The position numbers and the translations under genes are program-made. 34,894 nucleotides of DNA from Actinomycetota bacterium (GTDB lineage Bacteria; Actinomycetota; Acidimicrobiia; Acidimicrobiales; Acidimicrobilacustridaceae): contig WLCQ01000008.1 in the NCBI GenBank assembly GCA_009705225.1, positions 1 through 34,894 on the forward strand, in the 5' to 3' direction. How positions within the stretch are numbered: the stretch's first letter is position 1; each line of letters starts with the position of its first letter. Under the pieces are notes generated by a model. The model searched no databases, was not told the DNA's origin, and saw nothing but the letters and a program-made list of their open reading frames with translations. Below are positions 1-8,533 of this stretch, piece after piece.

Positions 1-111
1 CCGCCCTAGCAACCAGGATGATCACCACCCACGCCCCACAGGCGTGACCCCGAGCACACACCCCGACACCGCCATGAGCTGGGCTGGACCTCCGGCAGCC
101 CTGGGCGGGAG

Positions 112-1341
112 TTGCCGGGAGATTCATGCCTGCGCGTCGGCAAGACTCTTAGGGTGCCCACCGGAACCCCCTCCAAGAGCGCCCTGACGATCGAGCTCGC
201 CGCTCAGCAATCGGCGCGTATCGCCGAGTTGCTCAGAGACGGCTTCAACCTGCCTGCGCGGCGTGCCTCCACTTCCGCCGACATCAGGGACGACGATCGG
301 CTTCCGGCGCTGCTCCTGGCCATCGACCTTCACCGGGTGGCGAGTCCCCTGGCCCAACACCCGGAACTGTTCGAGTCCGCCCCCGGGACTTCCCGGGGAA
401 TCCGCGGCATGCACCTCGCCGCATCTCGCGATGCCCTCGGACTGGTGGCCCAAACCTCGTCCGCGTGTGCCCACCTGAGCCGCGCCGGTATCCGGAGTCT
501 GGTGATGAAGGGTGTGGGCATGGCGGCGGTACAGGGACGGACTCCCAGTGCACGAGGTAGCGGCGATCTCGATCTCTGGGTCCATGTCGACGACGTGATC
601 CAAACGGTCGAACACCTGGCGACGATCGGTTATCAGCCGGAGGATCCCGCTGCGGTGGAACTCGTCGGTTCGGCGTCGCGCCGCGGGCGGATCTACCGAT
701 GGATCACTCCCGAGATCACGCTCCTCCACAATGAGTTGAAGCCGATCGATCTGCATTTCCGACTGCTGCGGAGCACCACGCACGTGCCGATCACGTTCGA
801 CGAGGCGTGGGAGAGTTCCGTCCTCATTCCCGGCACCGACGGCCACGGCCGCACGCTGTGCGCCGAGCACGCGCTCAGACATGCGGCCGCGCACGCAACG
901 AAGGACTGCTGGGACACGCTCCGCCATGTCGTCGATATCGTGCACCTCGCGCGAATGATCGGGGACGATGCGCTCGGGAGACTTTGCGTCTCCGACCCTT
1001 CCGTCGACCTCGCAGTGGTGGTGGCGTCAAACCTCGACCCCGGACTCACTCGCCACACAACCTCCTCTCGGCGCACACACCGCCGTGCCCGCGTCGCATG
1101 GAAGATGTGCCTGTCGCTCTCCAAGCGACCCCAGTCGATCGCCCTCCAAACCGGTTGGGCGAATATCCGATCCCGCTCTGAGGTCATGGTGTGGCAGGTG
1201 CGAACCGCTCCCGATCTCGGGACGGCCCTGCACCCACTCATCGAGGCCCCAGTGTCCATGCGAGCACTCACCGACCCGGCTCCGCTACCCCTCGGCATCA
1301 TGCGCGACATCCTCAACCGAGCGAAGGAGACCCGCCGATGA
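112..1341 (+). CDS. Nucleotidyltransferase family protein (PF14907-like, NTP_transf_5)
   Basis: Motif LVMKGVGMAAVQGRTPSARGSGDLDLWV (KG...R..GDLDLWV), downstream LHNELKPIDLHFRLL and HAAAHATKDCWDTLRHVVDIVHLA, typical of this family. Start is TTG at 112 or GTG at 154. Stop overlaps the next ATG (ATGA). Confidence 0.75.
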   Translation: MPGDSCLRVGKTLRVPTGTPSKSALTIELAAQQSARIAELLRDGFNLPARRASTSADIRDDDRLPALLLAIDLHRVASPLAQHPELFESAPGTSRGIRGMHLAASRDALGLVAQTSSACAHLSRAGIRSLVMKGVGMAAVQGRTPSARGSGDLDLWVHVDDVIQTVEHLATIGYQPEDPAAVELVGSASRRGRIYRWITPEITLLHNELKPIDLHFRLLRSTTHVPITFDEAWESSVLIPGTDGHGRTLCAEHALRHAAAHATKDCWDTLRHVVDIVHLARMIGDDALGRLCVSDPSVDLAVVVASNLDPGLTRHTTSSRRTHRRARVAWKMCLSLSKRPQSIALQTGWANIRSRSEVMVWQVRTAPDLGTALHPLIEAPVSMRALTDPAPLPLGIMRDILNRAKETRR

Positions 1342-2540
1342 CTGCCGCTGACAGCGCCTCCTCGAGCGCACTGCCACCCACAACCCGCACGCTGCCCGTA
1401 CATCTGCGACGGGTGCTCGTCCTCGACGCAGGCCCGATTGCTCCGATGGAGACTGCTGGCGACCGAGCGATCGCCGATCTGCTCGATTCGCTCGTGGCGA
1501 TCGGGGCGAAGGTCCACTTCCACGGACTCGGCTCCAGAGGGCCCGACGATCTCGAACTGCTCAGGGCCATTCGCGGGCGCTCGCCGATGATCACCGCCAC
1601 CAGCGAGAACCCTTCAATTGATGACTTGCTCGCCGGTGGAGATTTCGATGTGGTCATCGCCAGCCGACCCGGCACCGCGCTCGCCGTATCCGCCGCCCTC
1701 CGGCGCCACCCCGAGTTACTGCGCATCTACTGGGGCCACGACATCCATTCGATGCGTCTCTCCGCGCAGAACGCTCTGCTCGGAGTTCCCGAGGACCACC
1801 GCACCCGGATCACTGCTCTCGCCGAGCGCACCAACTGGTCGACCTTCGACTGTTCGGTCTACCCAGCGCAATTCGAAGCCGACCATGTTCATTCGATCCT
1901 CGGCGACGATCGGGCGGTCGCATTTCCGTACTACCGCCTCACCGATCTTGATCTCCCACAGCAGGTGCCGCCACATGCCGGGCGCCGTGGTCTGCTCATG
2001 GTCGGACTCGGTGCACATGCGCCGAACGCCGATGCCGCCGTATGGATGGTTGACGAAATCCTTCCGCTCATCGAAAGCGCATCGTCATCGCTCACCATCG
2101 TCGGTCGATGGGAACCCGAACTGCGGGAGCGACTCGCACACCCGGCGGTCACCTTCACCGGCTTGGTTTCCGATGACGAACTCCGAGCGTTGCACCTCCA
2201 GCATCTATGCCTGATCGCGCCGTTGCGATTCGGCGGCGGTACCCGCAGGAAACTCGTTGGCTCCATGGGCTTCGGGCTACCGGTGGTCACAACACCGGAA
2301 GGGCTCCGCGGACTTCTCGTGCGCGACGGCATCGACGGATCCGACGGGATCAGCGTCGGAGGCGATCCCACCGAACTGGCCACTGCCGTGCACCAACTCA
2401 TGGATGATGCCTCATGGTGGAGTTCGCTCTCGCACGCCGCCCAACGAGCCGCAGGCTGGACCTACGGGTCTGACGCCTATGATCGGTCTCTGATCGACCT
2501 GCTTATGCGCAGCGATGATCGCCGCACTGCGCTTCGCTGA
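1338..2540 (+). CDS. GT4-type glycosyltransferase
   Basis: C-terminal LIAPLRFGGGTRRKLVGSMGFGLPVVTTPEGLRGL matches the GT4 donor-binding region. ATG at 1338 overlaps the upstream stop. Confidence 0.8.
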   Translation: MTAADSASSSALPPTTRTLPVHLRRVLVLDAGPIAPMETAGDRAIADLLDSLVAIGAKVHFHGLGSRGPDDLELLRAIRGRSPMITATSENPSIDDLLAGGDFDVVIASRPGTALAVSAALRRHPELLRIYWGHDIHSMRLSAQNALLGVPEDHRTRITALAERTNWSTFDCSVYPAQFEADHVHSILGDDRAVAFPYYRLTDLDLPQQVPPHAGRRGLLMVGLGAHAPNADAAVWMVDEILPLIESASSSLTIVGRWEPELRERLAHPAVTFTGLVSDDELRALHLQHLCLIAPLRFGGGTRRKLVGSMGFGLPVVTTPEGLRGLLVRDGIDGSDGISVGGDPTELATAVHQLMDDASWWSSLSHAAQRAAGWTYGSDAYDRSLIDLLMRSDDRRTALR

Positions 2541-2584
2541 ACCTGTGGTTCTCGGAGGTCGCCCCTCGGACAAGGACTACCTAC

Positions 2585-2986
2585 ATGCTCGATGAGATCT
2601 ACACACTGCGAACTCCCAATGTCGTGAGTGACGAAGTGGGTGGGGAGACCCTCGCGATCAACCTCGATACCGGCGCCTATTACGTGATTGCGCCATCGGC
2701 GCTGCCCGTTTGGCGAGCGATCAGCAATGGGATTCGACCGAGCGCACTTCTGGACGATGCTGATGACAAGCGCTCTGCTGCACTCAGCGCGTTCGTCGAA
2801 CAGGTCATCGCCGCCGGATTGGTGACGGCCAGCGACATCGAGAGCACCGTGGATAGCTCTATCGAGTGGAACGCCGACGGGTTGCTCCTTCAGGAGTTCA
2901 CCGACATGGCCGACCTTCTTGGTCTCGACCCCATCCACGATGCAGACGAAGTGGTCGGCTGGCCTTCCGCCAACCGGCCGGACTGA
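2585..2986 (+). CDS. PqqD-like / RRE-fold protein
   Basis: 133 aa; VSDEVGGETLAINLDTGAYYVIAPSALPVWRAISNG is the PqqD-family pattern (E..ET.L.NL.TG.YY.L...A..VW..I..G). Confidence 0.8.
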   Translation: MLDEIYTLRTPNVVSDEVGGETLAINLDTGAYYVIAPSALPVWRAISNGIRPSALLDDADDKRSAALSAFVEQVIAAGLVTASDIESTVDSSIEWNADGLLLQEFTDMADLLGLDPIHDADEVVGWPSANRPD

Positions 2987-3000
2987 ACCTCCGGGAAACA

Positions 3001-5457
3001 ATGACCGACGCAAATCTCTCTGCGTGGATCCGTTCAGCGCATGAGGCGCTCAAGTCGCAGTCGATCGAGTGCGCTGGCGCCGCGTGGGGTCCCGTTCGCC
3101 TGCGCCATCGGACCACGAGCCCCGGGTGGTTCTCCGGCTTCGACCGCGCCTGGGCGCGGCCTCTTGGTACGGCGACCGATGGAGCGACCGATGGAGTGAC
3201 CATCGATCTCATCACTGCTCCGATACGTGACCTTCCAGCATCAATCACTCCGCCGGCGATCACCCATGGCCGCCTCGGCGCGCGCGGTGAGGTCATCGAC
3301 GCCCCCGACGAAGGAGTGCTGCTGGTCTGGGGTCAACATTCGGGCGAAATCATCGGTTGGGACCTCGAATCTTCACTGGCGATCTGCCTCAGGATGGAGC
3401 CGCCCAACGGCTACGAGGTAGTCAGCCCCCTGCGATCGCTTGTCCATTGGTCGACGATTCGCTCCGGCGGTGTGCTCATGCATGGCGCTTCGGTGGGCAT
3501 CGCTCGCTCCGACGAGGGACCCGGTCGGGGCCTATTGCTCGTCGGCGAGGCCGGCTACGGCAAATCCACCTCGACACTCGCCTGCCTCGAGCGCGGCTGG
3601 ATCACCTGTGGCGATGACGCTGTCGCGCTCTTCGCCGATGATCGAGGTTGGCGCGCCCACGCCGTCTACGGAGCGGTCAAGACCAAGCTCGATGCCGAGG
3701 TGAACCCCGCCGATGTTCCCGACGCCGTCACCTGGGAGATCGCTGGGACGAAACGAGCACACCTGCTCACCTCTACCGACGAACAGCACCTCGTCAAAGA
3801 GATGGCACTCGACGGAATCGTGCTGCTCGATCCCGATGCTGATCCTGACGAGCCCTGGCGGGAAACCTCCCCTGCCCATATCCGTACCGCCGCTGCCCCT
3901 TCGAGCGCGCTCCCGCTGCCTTATTGCCGCACCGAGATCCTCGGGCGAATCGGCCAGGCCGCACATGACCTTCATGGTTTCGTGCTGCCCCGCCGACGCA
4001 CGCTGGCACAAACGGTCGAGGACCTCGATGCCATCCGAGTGGCATGCCATCCGCGAGTGAGCGTCATCCTGCCGGTCTACCGCGGCGCCGCATTCGTGAC
4101 CGATGCAATAAACAGCGTCCTCAACCAGCGGCGCGGCAGGTTCGAGATCATCGTGGTCGACGATGCTTCCCCCGATGATTCCGTCGAGCTCATCGAAGAA
4201 CTCCGCCCGCAGATCGAGCAAGGTGGTCACCGACTCGTCGTCGTTCACCACGCAACCAACCTCGGAGTCACCGCAGCACGCAACAGCGGTCTGCGGGCCT
4301 GCACGGAACCGTTCATTGCGTTCCTTGATCAAGATGACATCTGGAGCCCTTCACACACCGAGATCCTCACCGCTATCGCCGCACGGGACGATGCCTTGGT
4401 GGCCATAGGTGGTGTCGCCTTCGAGGACCTTGGTTCCGAACACGCAAGAACCTGGATGCGCTCCGAATGGTTCGCTGGTGACCACACCGGACATGTCCTC
4501 GGAGCGATGCTCGTGCACCGAGACGTCATCGGGGAGATCGGCGAATTCGACGAACGACTCACAGCGGCCGCTGACGACGTCGATTGGATCATGCGACTAC
4601 GCGACGCAGGAATCCCAACGACGACCTCCGCCGACGTCGTGCTCACCCGACGAATCCATGACACGAACCAGACCGCCTCACTCGGTTCCGATTCAAGTGA
4701 TCTCCTGCGAACCGTCCGAGCCCACCTAGACCGAGCGCGCCGCGCCACTGACTCCACGCCCCTCCCTGTTGTCGACGTGGTGATCCCCATCCACAACCGC
4801 GTCGAATACCTGCGTGCCGCCGTCGACTCCGCACGCTCGCAGGAACAGGTCTCGGTACGGATCTTTGTGGTCGACGACGGCAGTTCTGAAGACGTAGCCG
4901 GCGAAGTGGCGTCCTGGCACTACCCGGAGGTGAACCTCATCACCCACGCTCACCAACGAGGGATCGGGGCAGCCCGTAACTCCGGAGCCAAGGCCGGAAC
5001 CTCGCCATGGATCTCCTTCCTCGACGGCGATGACCTCTGGTTCCCGGGCCGGTCACGAGCCCTGATCGACGTAATCGAATCCTCGACCGAGGCGCGAAGT
5101 CTCGCCCACGGCCACGTCGCTCTTTTCGGCGATGAGCAGGGCCTCGCAGCAATCGAGGAGTTCTCCGTGGCCGATGCGCCGCCATCGCTGCTGCCCGGTG
5201 GGGTGCTGCTGCGCCGGTCTGTCTTCGAGCAGATCGGCCTTTTCCCCGAGGATCTGCAGATGGGCGAGTTCATCGAGTGGGCCGCTCGGGCGCGATCGCT
5301 CGGGGTCGTCGAACTGAGCATTGCGCGGATCACCCTTCTGCGCAGAGTGCACGAGCGCAGCACCACACGGGAACAATCCGTGCATACCAGCGACTACCTG
5401 AAAGTCGTGGCGCGGGCACGCGCCGCACAGAGAACGTTGCCCGGCGAGCCCAACTGA
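3001..5457 (+). CDS. HPr-kinase-like P-loop domain fused to two tandem GT2 glycosyltransferase domains
   Basis: ATG at 3001, 15 bp after the pqqD-like stop. LMHGASVGI...GRGLLLVGEAGYGKSTSTLACLERGWITCGDDAVAL parallels HprK (HG...GxxGxGKS...RG...DD.V). Then VSVILPVYRGAAFVTDAINSVLNQ...IIVVDDASPDDS and VDVVIPIHNRVEYLRAAVDSARSQ...IFVVDDGSSED, two GT2 N-termini. Confidence 0.85.
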   Translation: MTDANLSAWIRSAHEALKSQSIECAGAAWGPVRLRHRTTSPGWFSGFDRAWARPLGTATDGATDGVTIDLITAPIRDLPASITPPAITHGRLGARGEVIDAPDEGVLLVWGQHSGEIIGWDLESSLAICLRMEPPNGYEVVSPLRSLVHWSTIRSGGVLMHGASVGIARSDEGPGRGLLLVGEAGYGKSTSTLACLERGWITCGDDAVALFADDRGWRAHAVYGAVKTKLDAEVNPADVPDAVTWEIAGTKRAHLLTSTDEQHLVKEMALDGIVLLDPDADPDEPWRETSPAHIRTAAAPSSALPLPYCRTEILGRIGQAAHDLHGFVLPRRRTLAQTVEDLDAIRVACHPRVSVILPVYRGAAFVTDAINSVLNQRRGRFEIIVVDDASPDDSVELIEELRPQIEQGGHRLVVVHHATNLGVTAARNSGLRACTEPFIAFLDQDDIWSPSHTEILTAIAARDDALVAIGGVAFEDLGSEHARTWMRSEWFAGDHTGHVLGAMLVHRDVIGEIGEFDERLTAAADDVDWIMRLRDAGIPTTTSADVVLTRRIHDTNQTASLGSDSSDLLRTVRAHLDRARRATDSTPLPVVDVVIPIHNRVEYLRAAVDSARSQEQVSVRIFVVDDGSSEDVAGEVASWHYPEVNLITHAHQRGIGAARNSGAKAGTSPWISFLDGDDLWFPGRSRALIDVIESSTEARSLAHGHVALFGDEQGLAAIEEFSVADAPPSLLPGGVLLRRSVFEQIGLFPEDLQMGEFIEWAARARSLGVVELSIARITLLRRVHERSTTREQSVHTSDYLKVVARARAAQRTLPGEPN

Positions 5458-6380
5458 TGGCGACCGTCGCCGATCCGTCAGAGGAGCAGATTCTCCGCTC
5501 GGCGGTGGAATTAATTCTCGACCCATCCTTCTCGCCGGCCAACCTCGACGAACAGCTCGGACGCATCGATCCCGAGCTTGCGAGCTTCGCGACCTGGCGG
5601 GCCCTCACGACCCTCGAGCGTTTCCTTCCCGCCGATACGCCGTGGAGCGTCAGAGTCCGGAGTCTGCGACGACGCAGTTTCTACGCCCATTCAATCGCGC
5701 TCGAAGCCGCTGCTCGTGTCTCCCAGCAACTGGCGCTCACCGGGACCGAGCATGCGCTGTACGGAGACCTCGCGCTCGCCCTACGCCACCCGAATCCCGG
5801 AGATCGTCCGGTGCATGCAGTGGTGTTCACCATCGCCGAGGATGCCGACACCAGTGTGATCGGTAATGCACTCGCGTCATTCCCCAAGATCATGGTCGAC
5901 CATGTCGATGCGCATCGCATCACGGGGCGAATCGAAGGGATCGAACTACGCATCGAGAAGGGCTGGCTCCCGTGTCCGTGGTATCGGCGGGTCCCGCTCA
6001 CCAACCAGCTCATCGAGCGGCCGGAATCCAACCCCTCCACCGACCAGCCGATACCCCTTCTCGCCGACGCCGCCGAGATCATTCGACTCCTTGAATTGGG
6101 CGGATCAGGCGCAACCGATCGGACTTGGCCGCTCGACATCGCTCGACTCGAGGCAAGCGACGCTCCCCGTCTCGCTGCCGAACTCGGGCGTACGGCGTTT
6201 CTCATTGATCAATGGGAGAGCGCCACGGACCTCGGGTTATTCCAAACTGTTCCCGCACCGAAGCTCCGAGGCACTCCAGGCGAGTGGCTCAAGCGGGCCA
6301 CAACCAGTCGACATCGTTCGATCAGACGATCAGCGAGAGTCGCCGTTGGCCTGTTGGGCGAGCACCCGCGTCATCGATGA
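5457..6380 (+). CDS. Divergent nucleotidyltransferase-like protein (PF14907-like layout without the catalytic acidic motif)
   Basis: ATG overlaps the previous stop (TGATG). LTGTEHALYGDLALALRHP, IEGIELRIEKGWLPCPW and IIRLLELGG...RTWPLDIARL occupy family-like positions, but no G-x-D-x-D is present. Confidence 0.45.
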   Translation: MATVADPSEEQILRSAVELILDPSFSPANLDEQLGRIDPELASFATWRALTTLERFLPADTPWSVRVRSLRRRSFYAHSIALEAAARVSQQLALTGTEHALYGDLALALRHPNPGDRPVHAVVFTIAEDADTSVIGNALASFPKIMVDHVDAHRITGRIEGIELRIEKGWLPCPWYRRVPLTNQLIERPESNPSTDQPIPLLADAAEIIRLLELGGSGATDRTWPLDIARLEASDAPRLAAELGRTAFLIDQWESATDLGLFQTVPAPKLRGTPGEWLKRATTSRHRSIRRSARVAVGLLGEHPRHR

Positions 6381-6444
6381 AGCATGTAGCTGACCCTGAG
6401 TCCACTAACACCTGTGCCCGGGCGAAGATCGCCACCAAGACGAA

Positions 6445-7542
6445 CTAGTGGTCGGTGGGTCGCAGCGGCTTCACATTCTCGATATGCCAAAGCATCTCGA
6501 GACAGGCCTCGGCGGCCGACATCGGGACAGATGGTCGAGCCGGAGAACGGCGCGCCCGCCGGTACCAACCAGGCATGCGGCCGATCGAAGGAACCGCGAA
6601 CGCTGCCACCTCACAGGTATCAACCATCCAGTGAGGCAGAGAACTCGCATGGAGTTTGTCGGCCACCCGACACTGCTGCTCCCAGATGCGTTTCCGAACT
6701 TTCCACGTCAGCGGCAGTGCCGTCGAACGGTTCGTTGCCTCTGGATCGTCGAAGTCGAAGTCCTCGAACTCAGACTCGAAATCGGCCTCCGACGCTGTCT
6801 CATCCTCTGATCCGGCCGCCAACGAAGCCGTTTCTTTGCCCCCCATGAGGTTGCCGACGCGATAGCGATGTGCCCGAAGGCGCATATCGGCGATGGTGGT
6901 CGGATGACGATGGACCACCCGGGCGCTTCGAGTCATAGCGACTTCGTAACCCGCCTCACCCAATCGGTCGCAGAGATCGAAATCCTCGCCGCCGGCGAGC
7001 AAGAAGTTCTGGTCGAAACCGCCGACAGCCTCAAGGGCGCTGCGGCGAAATGCCGCATTGGCGGTGATAAGACGCCAACCGTGATCGCCCTTCTGATGCT
7101 CCAGATGGATCTGATCGGTCATCATCCGCGAGACCGGATTGCTGGCATGAACTGGATCGACGCGGCCGCCAACACCGCCTGCATCGGGATGCGCCATGAA
7201 CCAACGCCGAAGGTCGTCGAGCCAGTTCAACTCGACAATGACATCATCATCGAGGAATGCGATGACCTCGCCAGATGCGCGTCGCCAACCGATGTTGCGA
7301 GCAGTCGCGGGGCCGGCGCGCTCGGTGCTGATGAAAGTAACCGGACGGTCGTACACCGAATTTTCGATCATCTTCGGATGCTTGGCGCCGTCGAGAACAA
7401 CGATGACCTCGATGGTCTCACCCGGCAGCAGGTTGTCGTGAACCGACGTGATGCACTGATTGAGCCATGCCCATCGACCACCACCAGTGGGGATGACCAC
7501 ACTGAAGGTCGGAGCATCCGCTCCCTGCGTCGGGGCGGTCAT
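6445..7542 (-). CDS. GT2 family glycosyltransferase
   Basis: FSVVIPTGGGRWAWLNQCITSV...IEVIVVLDGA...ARNIGWRRASGEVIAFLDDDVIVE. Start at 7542 overlaps the stop of the upstream sulfotransferase (ATGA); 7551 is an alternative start. Confidence 0.88.
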   Translation of the reverse strand: MTAPTQGADAPTFSVVIPTGGGRWAWLNQCITSVHDNLLPGETIEVIVVLDGAKHPKMIENSVYDRPVTFISTERAGPATARNIGWRRASGEVIAFLDDDVIVELNWLDDLRRWFMAHPDAGGVGGRVDPVHASNPVSRMMTDQIHLEHQKGDHGWRLITANAAFRRSALEAVGGFDQNFLLAGGEDFDLCDRLGEAGYEVAMTRSARVVHRHPTTIADMRLRAHRYRVGNLMGGKETASLAAGSEDETASEADFESEFEDFDFDDPEATNRSTALPLTWKVRKRIWEQQCRVADKLHASSLPHWMVDTCEVAAFAVPSIGRMPGWYRRARRSPARPSVPMSAAEACLEMLWHIENVKPLRPTDH

Positions 7543-8432
7543 CGGTTCCACTCCGAGAGGTCGCGCCCCAGCAGCACTCCGAGGGCATCGTTATACGGCC
7601 GGTAGTATTCGACCAACCCCATCCGCGTGAATCGATTCATGCTCGGCGCTGGGTTCGGGCGTTGCGTGATACGTGTGATACGAGCGCCGAGGGGGTGATT
7701 CGCCTTTTTGATCCGTACCACCATTCGCCTTCCCACTGGCGGAAGAATGCTGTTCTGGTTGCTGTTGTCTTGCGGCAATTTCTTCAGCAGAGGCCTGACT
7801 CCGAGGAACTCCTGAACTGTTGCGAGTGTCTCGGCGGGTTCCCCGACAAGATCATCGAACAGCAGGACGAGCAACTGAGCGGGATCAACACCAAGATCAA
7901 AATATCGCTGCAGTTGGTTGACGTAGTGCCCGTAAACGATGTTGGCGCCGACCATCGGTTGCGCAGCACCACGGGCAGAGATCTGGCCGTCGAGGAAGGC
8001 TTCGAACGTGGGATAGACCTGACCGGCTCGCTGCGAGTGCCAATAGGAGGAATAGAGACGGTCCACTGGGTTGCGGAGTATGGCGATGAGTTTCGCGCCC
8101 GGCGCGAACTTCGCGATCTGCCTCGCGGCTGCGGGGATCAAGAGGTACTCGGGAGTAGCCTCTCCAATGAGTCGTTCGCCCGACCATCCGGAGAAGAAGT
8201 CCCGGTAGCCCTCGCCACCGATTTCTTCGTCGGGAACCTTCCCGAAATGCTGGGCCTCCTTCGCATCAGGAAGGTAGATCTCCGGATGACGCTTGAGCGC
8301 CGATGCGAGCGAACTCGTGCCGGACTTCTGAGCTCCGATGATCAGGAAATCGGGCCGGAACGGAACCGCCAGCCGATCGTCCACGGCAGTAACGGCGGAG
8401 TTCACTCCAAGGCTTTGCTTCTCGACTGACAT
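7539..8432 (-). CDS. PAPS-dependent sulfotransferase domain protein
   Basis: FLIIGAQKSGTSSLASALKRHPEIYLP (5'-PSB loop), ILRNPVDRLYSSYWHSQ (3'-PB motif). Start 8432 preferred; 8459 and 8450 are alternatives. Confidence 0.88.
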   Translation of the reverse strand: MSVEKQSLGVNSAVTAVDDRLAVPFRPDFLIIGAQKSGTSSLASALKRHPEIYLPDAKEAQHFGKVPDEEIGGEGYRDFFSGWSGERLIGEATPEYLLIPAAARQIAKFAPGAKLIAILRNPVDRLYSSYWHSQRAGQVYPTFEAFLDGQISARGAAQPMVGANIVYGHYVNQLQRYFDLGVDPAQLLVLLFDDLVGEPAETLATVQEFLGVRPLLKKLPQDNSNQNSILPPVGRRMVVRIKKANHPLGARITRITQRPNPAPSMNRFTRMGLVEYYRPYNDALGVLLGRDLSEWNR

Positions 8433-8533
8433 ACCCCCATTGTGGTGCATCCGAAGCACACAATGCGACGGCGGCTCGGAGGCTGCGGCAGCCGGAGCAT
8501 TAGGATCCGTATCCTTTCACTCCGAAGGTTCCC

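Noticed and set aside
2-187. Short open frames near the window start (frame 3 ending ALATRMITTHAPQA at 47; frame 2 open to 187) considered as an upstream CDS tail or RiPP precursor
   Set aside because: Too little sequence to assign; no leader/core pattern; overlaps the nucleotidyltransferase start. Needs upstream sequence.
124-945. 273 aa - strand ORF
   Set aside because: Antisense to the nucleotidyltransferase; no recognisable domain.
6381-6444. Convergent gap examined for a terminator or small peptide gene
   Set aside because: No convincing hairpin or RBS plus ORF.
7662-8429. 255 aa + strand ORF
   Set aside because: Antisense to the sulfotransferase; shadow ORF.
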